Shown piece after piece: positions 16,389 through 24,929 of a stretch of 43,566 nucleotides of DNA. Each line of letters starts with the position of its first letter. Within the stretch, counting starts at the first letter, position 1. The position numbers and the translations under genes were made by a program. The DNA comes from Candidatus Gastranaerophilales bacterium (GTDB lineage Bacteria > Cyanobacteriota > Vampirovibrionia > Gastranaerophilales > Gastranaerophilaceae). Where the stretch lies: contig CALUQE010000018.1 of NCBI GenBank assembly GCA_944322845.1, positions 1-43,566 of the forward strand. Reading direction: 5' to 3'. The notes below the pieces were generated by a model. That model was given only the letters and a program-made list of their open reading frames with translations, had not been told where the DNA came from and did not search any database.

Positions 16389-17449
16389 AATCCGAAATCC
16401 TCATCTTCAGGTATGTTTGAATCAAGTCTTATAACACGTCTTTCAATCGGAGGCATATTGCTGCTGCCGTTTTCTTTATCAAGATTAATGTATAACTCCA
16501 TGTTATTTTTAGAGAGTTTTTCACTCTTTTGTTTTTTGATTCTTTCTCTGTTTTCTTCAAGAAGTTTTCTTGCCGCAGGAGAAATTGAATCTCCTTCCAC
16601 TTCTGCTATAACTTGCTGGCGCTGCTTCTGTATGGCTTCCTGCTGGGCTTTGGTGAGATTAAAAGTACTGTCATGTCTTGTTTCAAATTCTCTGTTGTAT
16701 TTGTTTTTCATAACCAGGATTTCTACTCTTCTGTTTGCAGGATCTTTAGGTGAAATTGCAGTTTCGAGCGGTCTTGTATCTGCGTATCCGATTGCTGAGA
16801 AAAGTGACGGAGAAAATTTAAATCTTGAAATCATATATCTTACAACGGAAGATGCGCGTGCCGCGGAGAGTTCCCAGTTAGACGGGTACTGGACGCTGCT
16901 TATCGGGTCGCTGTCGGTGTGACCCTCAATTCGCATTGCGTGCAGTACGAATTTTTTACATATAAGAACTCCGACTTTATCAAGAAGTTTTTTTGCACTG
17001 TTGTCAAGATATGCAGATGCAGGAGCAAAAAGATATTTATCATCAAAAGTTATCAGCAGTCCTTTGTCGGTAATTTTTGTAGATATGCCTTCAAGCTCTC
17101 CTGCTTCCGTAAGTTTTTGTATGGATTCTTCTATTTCTTTAAAGGATTCTTCTTCGTATTTAGGGCTTATGTACTCAAGCATTAAACTCGGAATAAACGA
17201 ATTTGCCTGCTGCTGGTCAAAAAGAGAGTCGCTGCCGTCCATAACAGACTGCTGGCCGTCAAAAAGATTGCCGCTCTGGCTGAAAGCATTTTTCAAAGAT
17301 TCTTCCAGTTCTGCAAAATCTGTAGCGTCAACCTGAGCAAGCGCGTATAGTACAACGAATGTTGCAAACAGCAATGTTATAAAGTCGGAATAAGATACAA
17401 GCCACCTTTCCAAATTTTCGTGTTCCGGATGCTTCTTTTTTCTAGCCAT
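16385..17449 (-). CDS. motB: Flagellar motor stator protein MotB
   Basis: The peptidoglycan-anchored stator subunit, 354 residues when started at ATG 17449 (MARKKKHPEHENLERW). The frame is open to 17503, but 17449 gives the standard MotB N-terminus and an 8-base overlap with motA. One membrane helix (about 20-40) carries the ion-binding Asp22 in YSDFITLLFA. A plug/linker region follows, then the OmpA-type peptidoglycan-binding domain (about 190-310) with HTDSDP and NRRVEI. Longer than many MotBs because of a charged C-terminal tail. Overlaps the downstream unknown gene by 4 bases. Confidence 0.93.
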   Translation of the reverse strand: MARKKKHPEHENLERWLVSYSDFITLLFATFVVLYALAQVDATDFAELEESLKNAFSQSGNLFDGQQSVMDGSDSLFDQQQANSFIPSLMLEYISPKYEEESFKEIEESIQKLTEAGELEGISTKITDKGLLITFDDKYLFAPASAYLDNSAKKLLDKVGVLICKKFVLHAMRIEGHTDSDPISSVQYPSNWELSAARASSVVRYMISRFKFSPSLFSAIGYADTRPLETAISPKDPANRRVEILVMKNKYNREFETRHDSTFNLTKAQQEAIQKQRQQVIAEVEGDSISPAARKLLEENRERIKKQKSEKLSKNNMELYINLDKENGSSNMPPIERRVIRLDSNIPEDEDFGL

Positions 17450-18212
17450 TAGCGCTTGCTTCCTTGTTATCTTCCAGAATGAATGAGCGTAATTTTCTTT
17501 CAATCAATACAGGGCTTTCGCCTGCTTGAATTGATAAAACACCTTCCAGTATCATATTTTTATACAGCATTACATCCTGAAAAATAAATTTTATACGTGT
17601 ACTGATAGGAATCATAACCAGGTTTGCGGCAAACAAACCGTAAATTGTAGCAACGAAAGCGACGGCAATACCGGCACCGAGCTTAGACGGGTCAGAGAGG
17701 TTTTGCATAACCTGAATCAAACCCATAACGGCACCGATGATACCTAATGTCGGTGAGTATCCGCCAAAGGATTCGAAAACTTTTGCGGCATTGTTTATGT
17801 GATTTTCAAACTGCTCAATCTGGTTTTCCATCATTTCTCTTACAAGAGTCGGGTCTGTACCGTCGGCAACTGCTCCGAGACCGAGTGTCAAAAGGGCGTC
17901 AGATGCATTATATGCTTCTTTTTCAAGAGAAATAATACCTTCTTTTCTTGCTTTTGTTGCAAAGCCACCGATTTCCGTAATTAATGCATTAAAATCGGAT
18001 TTTGGTGGCATAAATACATTTTTCAGCATTTTAACAGCGGAAAGCAGTGTTTTCGGCGGGAAACTTAAAAGTACTGCACCGGTTGTACCGCCAAGAACGA
18101 TAAACGCAGCGGTTATTTGTAAAAGCTGTCCGATATTACCGCCTTCCATAGCTTGTCCTATCAAAATCATTGTAATACCGAAAAACAGCCCTATGACTGC
18201 AAAAATATCCAT
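17442..18212 (-). CDS. motA: Flagellar motor stator protein MotA
   Basis: A 256-residue stator subunit with four membrane segments (two near the N-terminus, two at about 150-205). The conserved block SPTLGIIGAVMGLIQVMQ and the following AFVATIYGLFAANLV are the family's third and fourth helices; the cytoplasmic loop between helices 2 and 3 contacts the rotor. With MotB it forms the ion channel that powers rotation. Proton or sodium use cannot be decided by eye (GAV suggests the proton type, YGLFAANLV the sodium type). GGAG lies upstream of the ATG. No other flagellar gene is in the window. Confidence 0.93.
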   Translation of the reverse strand: MDIFAVIGLFFGITMILIGQAMEGGNIGQLLQITAAFIVLGGTTGAVLLSFPPKTLLSAVKMLKNVFMPPKSDFNALITEIGGFATKARKEGIISLEKEAYNASDALLTLGLGAVADGTDPTLVREMMENQIEQFENHINNAAKVFESFGGYSPTLGIIGAVMGLIQVMQNLSDPSKLGAGIAVAFVATIYGLFAANLVMIPISTRIKFIFQDVMLYKNMILEGVLSIQAGESPVLIERKLRSFILEDNKEASANG

Positions 18213-18226
18213 AATTATCTCCGAAT

Positions 18227-18246
18227 TGTATACTATTCTGTATACA
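18227..18246. promoter_or_regulatory. Inverted repeat upstream of motA, possible operator
   Basis: TGTATAC, 6 bases, GTATACA: a perfect 7-bp inverted repeat centred about 25 bases before the motA start codon, where a -10 box or early transcript would be. Could bind a dimeric regulator. No known consensus matched. Confidence 0.35.
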
Positions 18247-18321
18247 TTAAACTATATTTTACGCCTGTTGAAATCCTTTAAATAGGGTAAATATATTGAG
18301 TTTGTTAGTTTAATTAACGGC

Positions 18322-18357
18322 TTAAAAAATACCCTCTCTTATTAAGGGAGGGTATTT
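18322..18357 (-). terminator. Rho-independent terminator of glgC
   Basis: On the minus strand a 12-bp stem (AAATACCCTCCC with a GAGAGGGTATTT arm, one G-T pair) is followed by a T-run, directly after the glgC stop. Confidence 0.85.
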
Positions 18358-18360
18358 ATA

Positions 18361-19599
18361 TCAGGATAATCTTGCGTTCTTTCTTACAACCGTAACTCCG
18401 CCTTCTGAAACATAAAATCCGCGGGCTAAATCCTCTTCCCGATTTATTCCGATTTTTGTGTAAGGAGGAATAACAACATTTTTGTCTATAATAGCTTTTC
18501 TTATTTCTGAATATCTGCCGACGTTAACGTTTTCCATTAGTATACTGTCATAAACCTGAGAATAACTGTTAATTTTAACCTCAGGAGATAAAACGCATCT
18601 TGAAAGCATACCGCCGGATACGATACAGCCTTCTGATACCATGGAATTTGTTGCCATACCGACCCTGTCTCCCTGCTGCCAGATGAATTTAGCCGGCGGG
18701 TAGTTATAGTTGAAGGTCCTTATCGGCCATTCTTTTGAATACAAGTTTAATTCAGGCTCATACTCAAGCAAATCCATATTTGCCTGCCAGTAAGCATCAA
18801 TTCCGCCTACATCTCTCCAGTAGCCTTTTTCTTTATCTGTTATTCCCGGAAAACAATTTTCGTTGAAATTGTATATAAATATTCTTTTTCCCTGATTCAG
18901 AAGCATAGGAATAACATTTTTACCGAAATCGTGATTTGATGTTTCTATTTTTGCATCTTCCTCAAGAGCATCAAGCAGAATACCTTTGTTAAAAATATAA
19001 TTTCCCATAGAGGCAAGGCATTTTTTAGGATTATTTGGCATAGCTTTCGGAGGTGTTGACGGCTTTTCGACAAAACCTGTAAGTCTCCAGTTTTCGTCGA
19101 CTTCAATAATCCCGAATTCATGAGCCTCTTCAATCGGAATAGGAATTGCTGATATTGTTAAATCGGCGTTATTTTTCTTATGATATTTGAGCATTTGTGA
19201 TACGTCCATTTTGTACACATGATCTCCGCCGAATACGCATACATAATCAGGATCTTCATCATGAATATGAAAAGCATTCTGGTAAACGGCGTCAGCAGTT
19301 CCCTGATACCATGCTCCTCCCGTTCTCATTTGTGCGGGAACAAGATCCACATACTGGTTTAAAAACGGAGAAAGCACCCAGCCCTTTGAGATATGTTTGT
19401 TTAAGGAATCGGATTTGTACTGGGTCAAAACTTTAATTTTATAAAAACCGGAGTTTATAAAATTATTTAAAACAAAATCAATAATTCTGTATCTTCCTGC
19501 AAATGGTACGGCCGGCTTTGCTCTATCCTTAGTTAACGGAAAAAGACGCTTACCTTCTCCTCCGGCTAAAATCATAACCAGTGCGTCATCTATAGACAT
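18361..19599 (-). CDS. glgC: Glucose-1-phosphate adenylyltransferase (ADP-glucose pyrophosphorylase)
   Basis: Makes ADP-glucose from glucose-1-phosphate and ATP, the committed step of glycogen synthesis; allosteric and cytoplasmic. 412 residues from ATG 19599, chosen because a near-perfect AGGAGG lies 4 bases upstream and the protein then begins MSIDDALVMILAGGEGKRL; the frame extends 28 codons further but without such support. Seen: the nucleotide-binding LAGGEGKRLFPLT, YQGTADAVYQN, GGDHVYKMD, GFVEKP and ERISR-like blocks, and a C-terminal left-handed beta-helix. Stands alone; glgA, glgB and glgP are not nearby. Confidence 0.93.
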   Translation of the reverse strand: MSIDDALVMILAGGEGKRLFPLTKDRAKPAVPFAGRYRIIDFVLNNFINSGFYKIKVLTQYKSDSLNKHISKGWVLSPFLNQYVDLVPAQMRTGGAWYQGTADAVYQNAFHIHDEDPDYVCVFGGDHVYKMDVSQMLKYHKKNNADLTISAIPIPIEEAHEFGIIEVDENWRLTGFVEKPSTPPKAMPNNPKKCLASMGNYIFNKGILLDALEEDAKIETSNHDFGKNVIPMLLNQGKRIFIYNFNENCFPGITDKEKGYWRDVGGIDAYWQANMDLLEYEPELNLYSKEWPIRTFNYNYPPAKFIWQQGDRVGMATNSMVSEGCIVSGGMLSRCVLSPEVKINSYSQVYDSILMENVNVGRYSEIRKAIIDKNVVIPPYTKIGINREEDLARGFYVSEGGVTVVRKNARLS

Positions 19600-19744
19600 A
19601 TAACCTCCTGTTCCTTCCTTATGTTTGGAAGCAGTAAACTCTTCCATATTTTTTATTTTATCAAATTTTATAAAATAATGCACTCATTCTTAAGTATGGT
19701 TAATAGCTTATTATAGGGGATTAAGGTTACTCTTTTTATATGAT

Positions 19745-19772
19745 TTGAATCTTTTAAATAGTTTTGTATAAT
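19745..19772 (+). promoter_or_regulatory. Promoter of the thioredoxin-like gene
   Basis: TTGAAT at 19745-19750, 16 bases, TATAAT at 19767-19772. A 30-base leader with TAAGGA as Shine-Dalgarno follows. This is an ordinary leadered promoter, a useful contrast to the leaderless ones. Confidence 0.7.
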
Positions 19773-19808
19773 ATAGAAAAGTATACAGGTAAGTAAGGAT
19801 ATTTTAAT

Positions 19809-20333
19809 ATGAAAAAAGAAAAACTGATTTTGATTATTACTTCAATTATTACAATATGTGCTATTGTTGCAATTGGATTACAAGTTGTAAGAAACGGATT
19901 TATAAAAAGCAAGATAAAGATTGAAGGCGATGATAAAGATGTTCAGTATTCAAAAACGGTTGTTTCTGATGCTGTTATGCAGTATGTAATAACTCAGGAA
20001 GATGTTATAAAACAAAATGGGAAAAATAAAAAGATTGCTGTATATTATACAGGAAAAGATTGTCCATTTGCTCTTAATATGCAGAATACTATTGAAGGAA
20101 TAAAAAATCAGGAAGAATATTCTTCAAAATATGCTTTCCATTTGGAAACAGACATCGGTTCAAAGTTTTTTGTAAAACAGGAAGATGCCCTTGCTTATAT
20201 GGAATTTAATAATTTATGCCAGCAGTTCTGTATTGTTAATCCTGAAAAGAAACAGATTTTGAAAATTGAAAATATGGATAATACAAAGGCGGAAGAAATC
20301 CCTGCAATATTAAAACAATTTAAAGATTGGTAA
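19809..20333 (+). CDS. Membrane-anchored thioredoxin-like protein
   Basis: A 174-residue protein with one N-terminal membrane segment (about 6-27) and a periplasmic domain with a thioredoxin-like pattern: strand IAVYYTGKDCPF, then a helix, and later FCIVNPEKKQILKIE. The usual CxxC active site is reduced to a single cysteine (Cys85 in DCPFA), with two further cysteines near LCQQFC. It is therefore probably not a classical disulfide oxidoreductase. TAAGGA lies 9 bases before the ATG. Divergent from glgC. The specific function is unknown. Confidence 0.7.
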   Translation: MKKEKLILIITSIITICAIVAIGLQVVRNGFIKSKIKIEGDDKDVQYSKTVVSDAVMQYVITQEDVIKQNGKNKKIAVYYTGKDCPFALNMQNTIEGIKNQEEYSSKYAFHLETDIGSKFFVKQEDALAYMEFNNLCQQFCIVNPEKKQILKIENMDNTKAEEIPAILKQFKDW

Positions 20334-20339
20334 TACGTA

Positions 20340-20369
20340 TTGACGCTATGCGTGTGCTATAATTGTCTT
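20340..20369 (+). promoter_or_regulatory. Extended -10 promoter giving a leaderless GNAT-like transcript
   Basis: TGC-TATAAT at 20355-20363, 6 bases, ATG at 20370; no Shine-Dalgarno. TTGACG at 20340-20345 lies 12 bases before the -10, too close for a standard -35. Confidence 0.65.
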
Positions 20370-21362
20370 ATGAGCAGGATTAGGAAGCTTTATTATTTTG
20401 ATAAAAAGAATATGCAGGAGATGATTTCGTTTCTCAATAACAGAGACGCTTTCATCAGCAACATTATGTTCAATCCGCTTCTTCCACTGCATCATCTGCT
20501 GCCTTTAAAGTTTAAGTTTCTGCCGGAATCTTATGTTTTGAAAGATAAAAAGGAAATAAAAGGACTTATTACAATTGCGCCTTCAAAGTGTCCGGTAAAG
20601 CGTCTGGAAATTTTGCGTTTGTTTTTTGAAGAAAATTGTTATGAAGATGCATATGAACTTATTCAGTATGCAGTTTCCAAGTATAAAGCACGCGGAGCAA
20701 TTTCTTTTATCGTAAGAGTTGATGATACTCTGCCTGATTTGCTGCGCGTTTTTGTTTCAAAATGCGGATTTAGTCAGCTTTCTTATGAAAGGTTATGGAG
20801 AATTCCAGTTCCTGAAAATTTGGAAGCGGTGGATGAAGATTTCAGAGAGTTTAGAAATTCCGATGCCGCAATGGTTTCTTCTTTGTATAACGAATCTTTG
20901 CTTCCGCATTTCAGGCCGCTTTTAAGCAGCGATACAAAGGAATTCAAAGAGGCTGCTTTTAGAGGTTTATCGTATTTTAGTGAATACAAATTTGTAATAG
21001 AGGATAGAAAATCAAAAAATATTTCAGGTTATATTTCAATTAAAACTTCTGATAATGAAAATTATATTTTTGATATTATTCAGTCCTCCTGGGCAGATAT
21101 TGATATAAATGCGGTAATAAATTTCGGAATAAAACAGGTGCAGAAGCGTCAAAAAACATTTAATGTTTTTGTAAAGACAAAAAAATATACGCAGCTTGGT
21201 GAAAAATATGAGCAGCTTTTTATGGAACATAGATTTGAATGTGTTCAAAATCAAATAGTGCTGACAAATTCTTCTGCCAAAATAATTAAAGAACAGGTTA
21301 GAACAGGAAGGTTTACGATTTTAAACCAGTTTTGCGACGGAAGTATTAATGTTCCGGGGTAA
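20370..21362 (+). CDS. GNAT-like acetyltransferase-fold protein
   Basis: A 330-residue protein. Start set at ATG 20370 because an extended -10 box ends 6 bases upstream; the frame opens at a TTG (20340) that lies inside the promoter. The N-terminal half has the GNAT pattern (KEIKGLITIAPSKC as strands 4-5, the GAISFIVRVDD region and KCGFSQLSYERLW near the end of the domain), and the second half looks like a diverged second copy (NISGYISIKTS). The acetyl-CoA pyrophosphate loop (Q/RxxGxG/A) is not clear in either half. Probably a double-GNAT protein; substrate unknown, activity uncertain. Confidence 0.7.
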   Translation: MSRIRKLYYFDKKNMQEMISFLNNRDAFISNIMFNPLLPLHHLLPLKFKFLPESYVLKDKKEIKGLITIAPSKCPVKRLEILRLFFEENCYEDAYELIQYAVSKYKARGAISFIVRVDDTLPDLLRVFVSKCGFSQLSYERLWRIPVPENLEAVDEDFREFRNSDAAMVSSLYNESLLPHFRPLLSSDTKEFKEAAFRGLSYFSEYKFVIEDRKSKNISGYISIKTSDNENYIFDIIQSSWADIDINAVINFGIKQVQKRQKTFNVFVKTKKYTQLGEKYEQLFMEHRFECVQNQIVLTNSSAKIIKEQVRTGRFTILNQFCDGSINVPG

Positions 21363-21368
21363 GGGCTA

Positions 21369-22160
21369 TTATAGAGAGGCTTTTTTGTTTACAAGATCAT
21401 TTCTGTAACGCTTATAGTTGTTGTTTAATTCGGTAAGTGCGATTGCTTTATCAATAGCTTCTATAGCTTTTTCGTAATCACCGGCGATTTCATAAGAGTG
21501 GGCAAGATTAAAGTATGAATACGGAGACTGCTCCATCTCTGCAATTAGTTTGCTTGCCATAATTCGTTTCTGGTCATATTTGGCTTTTAATCTTTTTGAT
21601 TCATTTAAATCTTCTTCCGCCCCCTGTGTATCACCGAGTGCACGTTTAATTTTACTGCGTTTCCCGTAAAGAAAATATGCATTGGTATCGCCCTCGACCT
21701 CGTTGATTGCTTTATTGATATAATCAAGGGCGACTTTGTTATTTACATTGAAAAACTTATCAGCATTAGCAAGATATCCCTGCATGTCATAGGTTTTGAC
21801 TACAGAAGTGTCAAAAGAATATTTTATTGTAAGTGAGCCTCTTGAAGTGCTTGCGGGAAAATGCGCAAATGGAGAGGATTTTCTGATGGCTTCGAGTGCC
21901 GATTCGTCAAAAACAGGATCTCCGGAGCTTTCTACAATTTCGCTTGCGTAAACATCTCCGCTTCTTGTTAGGCTGAATTTAACTGTTGCATGCCCGTCGC
22001 GTTCCAGACATTCCGGAGGATTCCAGCTCTTCTGGATTTTTCCCTGCAAAACTGTCATGTAGCCGGAGAAATCATTCTGATCGTCAGCAAAAGTTAGAGC
22101 AGGACAAAGAAGCATAAAACTTATGCATAATAAAACAACATTTTTAATTCCTACTCCCAT
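21369..22160 (-). CDS. Exported TonB C-terminal domain / TPR protein
   Basis: A 263-residue exported protein: signal peptide to about residue 25 (TFA), a TonB/TolA-type C-terminal domain at about 30-115 (KIQKSWNPPE ... TVKFSLTRSGDVYASEIVESSG ... ALEAIRKSSPF), then TPR-like repeats to the end (SYFNLAHSYEIAGDYEKAIEAIDKAI). No N-terminal inner-membrane anchor like true TonB, so energy transduction is unlikely; it may be a periplasmic adaptor. Its promoter overlaps the end of pncC, and the ATG follows the -10 box by 6 bases without a Shine-Dalgarno. Confidence 0.8.
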   Translation of the reverse strand: MGVGIKNVVLLCISFMLLCPALTFADDQNDFSGYMTVLQGKIQKSWNPPECLERDGHATVKFSLTRSGDVYASEIVESSGDPVFDESALEAIRKSSPFAHFPASTSRGSLTIKYSFDTSVVKTYDMQGYLANADKFFNVNNKVALDYINKAINEVEGDTNAYFLYGKRSKIKRALGDTQGAEEDLNESKRLKAKYDQKRIMASKLIAEMEQSPYSYFNLAHSYEIAGDYEKAIEAIDKAIALTELNNNYKRYRNDLVNKKASL

Positions 22161-22195
22161 ATTCTTATTTTATACAAAAGCCAGAAAAGTGTAAA
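22161..22195 (-). promoter_or_regulatory. Consensus-spaced leaderless promoter (TonB/TPR gene)
   Basis: On the minus strand TTTACA (22195-22190), 17 bases, TAAAAT (22172-22167), 6 bases, ATG. The -10 overlaps the stop codon of the upstream gene pncC. Confidence 0.7.
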
Positions 22196-22643
22196 TATTA
22201 TTAAGTACTGCCTGAGCAAATTTTTCTTTCATAGTGACTCTGTCAAGGTTTGGAGAAAGTAAAATTTTGTAAACCTCCTGTTTTTCAGGTGTATAAATAG
22301 CGGAATACATCAGTCCGACGGGTTTTTCCTCGCTTCCGCCCGTAGGTCCTGCAATGCCTGTCGTAGAAACGCAAATGTCGGAACCTGTTAATTTATGCAG
22401 CCCTTTTGCCATTTCTATTGCGCATTCTTCGCTTACTGCGCCTTTTTTTTCAAGGGTCTCAATGCTTACGCCTAGAATTTTGTGTTTTGCTTCATTTGCG
22501 TAAGTTACGACATTAAGAGTTACAAAAGCCGAGCTTCCGCTGACATCAGTAAGTTTAGAACTCAAAAGCCCGCCGGTACAGGATTCGGCAGTAGAAATAC
22601 TAAGCCCTCTTTCTGTTAAAATTTCTGCAATCTTTTTTTCCAT
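22170..22643 (-). CDS. pncC: Nicotinamide-nucleotide amidohydrolase (CinA C-terminal domain type)
   Basis: A 157-residue cytoplasmic enzyme that deamidates nicotinamide mononucleotide to nicotinate mononucleotide in NAD recycling. The family signature AESCTGG is at 19-25 and TTGIAGPTGG at 94-103; the length equals the stand-alone CinA C-terminal domain, with no N-terminal MoaB-like half. An extended -10 (TGG-TATAAT) ends 7 bases before the ATG and there is no usable Shine-Dalgarno. The TATAAT overlaps the stop codon of the 720-residue protein gene. Confidence 0.92.
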   Translation of the reverse strand: MEKKIAEILTERGLSISTAESCTGGLLSSKLTDVSGSSAFVTLNVVTYANEAKHKILGVSIETLEKKGAVSEECAIEMAKGLHKLTGSDICVSTTGIAGPTGGSEEKPVGLMYSAIYTPEKQEVYKILLSPNLDRVTMKEKFAQAVLNNIYTFLAFV

Positions 22644-22659
22644 GCCTTTTATTATACCA
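22644..22659 (-). promoter_or_regulatory. Extended -10 promoter of pncC, probably leaderless
   Basis: On the minus strand TGG-TATAAT (22659-22651), 7 bases, ATG at 22643. No clear -35. Confidence 0.55.
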
Positions 22660-24814
22660 TTCCGTCAAAGTTTCCTGCAAGAACTCTTAAAGCCTGGTCT
22701 TCTGCTCTTTGTGCTCTGTCAAGAACGGCTTGCATTCCGGAGTTGTCAAAAGTTTTTTGAATATTGGCTGCAGTCTGTGACGGTATATAGCGTTTTTGTT
22801 TTTCTGTATCGGTTTTGATTGTACATTCTTGTGACGGTATGTAGTTGTAATTGTCGATACTGTTGTTATTAATTATATGTGGAATTTTACATTCCTGTGA
22901 CGGTATGTATGTGTAATTATCGATTTTTTCTTCCGGCATTTCGATTGCAGGATTATTAATTGGCTGAATATTTTCTGAGGTATTATTTCTGCCTCTTGAG
23001 GCTATCGCCTGTCCCTGCGGATTAACGGTGACGGCAGGAGAGCTCCCGTACTGTTTAATTCTCTGAGCTTCGTACAATCTTTCATTCAAATCATCTTTCA
23101 GGAATTTTTGCTGGGCTTTCAAGCTATCTTTTCTTTCGTCCTGTTTCATTGAATCATAAGATTTTCCAAAAATGGAGGTTGTGCATTTGGTTAATAATGT
23201 TCCTAAAACACCCATTGAAAGTCCTGCCCAGGCCGCTACCCTGATAGGAATACCTGCACAGTTTCTAAAGAAGGCAGGAAGTTTACGGGTTGTATTTGCA
23301 ATAGCATTAGAATTTCTGTAACTGTTCAGGCGGCATAAATCAGGAGTCAAAATTCCGGCAAGCTTTCTTATACCTTTTGTGAAAATATTCTGACCTTCAA
23401 CTTTTTTCAAAGCTTTGATTTGTTTTTCAACCTGAGCCCTTGCAAGATCATATTCTAATTTATTCTTGAAGGTGTTCGGATTAGGAATTTTTACACCGTC
23501 TTTTACAATAGTTGTTTCAACACGTTTGTTAAAATCTTCTACGAGTTTTCTAACTTCTTCAACCTTGTCCTTACCCATGCCGGCATGTTTAATACCGCCT
23601 ATAGCGTGCAGCATTCTAAGCGCCAGAGGGAAAGTGAATACCCACGAGATATTATCAACAAAACCGTTTGCAGCAGTTCCGACTTTCTGGTCTTTGTCTG
23701 CCTTTTTAACATTGACTCCGAGTTCAACAAGAAGAGGCGCAATAAATATTAAAGCCCCGAGTTTACCGCCGCCGAAGGTAAATCCGCGGTGTACCATCTG
23801 CATAAGCTTTGAAGTAAATCTTCCGGTTGCGGTTTTAGGACCTTCCATAATACTGTGAAGTTTATTATAAACCTCATCACATCCGATTGTTCTTTCAAAA
23901 GGCTTAGTGAAAGCTCCCAGCCACGGATAATGACCGGCTCCGATTCTGACTTTGCCTTTTACTTTCTCGGCAGCAGTCTTAACATCGTTAATATAGTTTC
24001 CGTAAACATCATCTTTAATGAGTTTAAGCTTGTCTGTCGTTAAACCCATTTCTTTTAAGATTTCTTCTTTTACGGTCTTTGTTGATACTGCGCCGAGTTT
24101 CTGTATCTTTTGAATTTCTTCCGGAGATTTTCCCAGACGGTTCAAAAGAATTTGATTAACCGCTTCCTGCTCCGGAATTTGTGAGATTTTTTGGACATTA
24201 AAAACTTTCTTGAGCATTGATTTTTCATAATCATTAAGCCCGAGGTCTTTTAACTTCGGAATTTCTGCACTTCCGAGTTTAAGTGTATCAGTAATTTTGA
24301 TAAACTCCTGAACAACTTCCTGTTTCTGGTTAAACATTTGAGACTTAACCATTTGCCATTCCGGCATTGTCGGAGTTTCTTTCATAGCACGCAGAATCGC
24401 ACTGTTTTGAACAGCTTTATGTCCGGCTTTTCCTGCAGTATTAAACCCGCTTATTACTGTTTGAACAGGTTTGCTCTGTATGAATTTTGAGTTTTGAATG
24501 TTGTCTCCGAAATCTGCAGCTTTCTTTACCAGGCTCTTGTCGTACTCTCCCCCGCAAGCTCTTGAATACGCATCAAGCCCGATTCCCAGCCCCAGCCATG
24601 TGCCGAGAAGCGCAAGCGGATGTTCTATAAAAGGTTTTAAGAACATGTCGTACATCGGGTTCTCTTTAATCATCTCTTTTGCACTCGGTCTATATGCATC
24701 CGGAACATAGTAATAGTTAGGCAAGCGGACAGGCTGCTGCTTTTGCTGCTGCAGGCGCGCATTTTCCGGAATAACGTTATATTGATTATTTATATTTGGA
24801 TTAATTTGTGACAC
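22652..24814 (-). CDS. Large lineage-type membrane protein with YIPSQ repeats
   Basis: A 720-residue protein of unknown function. It appears to start at GTG 24814, with AAAGG about 10 bases upstream. The N-terminus is N/Q/Y-rich (NINNQYNVIPENARLQQQ), followed by a Gly-rich hydrophobic segment (66-82, LALLGTWLGLGIG), a long helical middle, further hydrophobic segments (about 350-370, 390-415, 520-545) and a hydrophilic C-terminal region. That region has two tandem 22-residue repeats (631-652, 653-674; each IDNYxYIPSQEC) and a third partial copy (RYIPSQ, 675-680). No known domain recognised. The opening residues resemble other proteins in this window, for example the QYIPS of the HExxH protein. 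Confidence 0.8.
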   Translation of the reverse strand: MSQINPNINNQYNVIPENARLQQQKQQPVRLPNYYYVPDAYRPSAKEMIKENPMYDMFLKPFIEHPLALLGTWLGLGIGLDAYSRACGGEYDKSLVKKAADFGDNIQNSKFIQSKPVQTVISGFNTAGKAGHKAVQNSAILRAMKETPTMPEWQMVKSQMFNQKQEVVQEFIKITDTLKLGSAEIPKLKDLGLNDYEKSMLKKVFNVQKISQIPEQEAVNQILLNRLGKSPEEIQKIQKLGAVSTKTVKEEILKEMGLTTDKLKLIKDDVYGNYINDVKTAAEKVKGKVRIGAGHYPWLGAFTKPFERTIGCDEVYNKLHSIMEGPKTATGRFTSKLMQMVHRGFTFGGGKLGALIFIAPLLVELGVNVKKADKDQKVGTAANGFVDNISWVFTFPLALRMLHAIGGIKHAGMGKDKVEEVRKLVEDFNKRVETTIVKDGVKIPNPNTFKNKLEYDLARAQVEKQIKALKKVEGQNIFTKGIRKLAGILTPDLCRLNSYRNSNAIANTTRKLPAFFRNCAGIPIRVAAWAGLSMGVLGTLLTKCTTSIFGKSYDSMKQDERKDSLKAQQKFLKDDLNERLYEAQRIKQYGSSPAVTVNPQGQAIASRGRNNTSENIQPINNPAIEMPEEKIDNYTYIPSQECKIPHIINNNSIDNYNYIPSQECTIKTDTEKQKRYIPSQTAANIQKTFDNSGMQAVLDRAQRAEDQALRVLAGNFDGMV
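22775..22924 (-). repeat. Tandem repeat encoding YIPSQEC units
   Basis: Two 66-base units and a partial third in the 3' part of the 720-residue protein gene; each full unit encodes IDNYxYIPSQEC plus ten variable residues. The YIPSQEC core is conserved while the rest of the unit has diverged. Confidence 0.75.
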
Positions 24815-24929
24815 AATAATAAACCTTTTACAAAAATAAACCTAACTACTAAATATATAAAGTAATTAGTTTATAAAAAATTGCCTGCAAATTATGTTTT
24901 TTTACAAAATGTGAAGAAAGGTTAAGTTG

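Noticed and set aside
17450..17503. Longer MotB N-terminus (18 extra residues)
   Set aside because: It would lie inside motA and the extra residues are not MotB-like; ATG 17449 gives the standard start.
17760..17790. GGATTCGAA string resembling a tRNA T-arm
   Set aside because: It lies in the motA coding frame and no cloverleaf can be formed around it; no tRNA was seen in the window.
19600..19683. Longer GlgC N-terminus (28 extra residues)
   Set aside because: ATG 19599 has a near-perfect AGGAGG and matches the family start; the extension has no such support.
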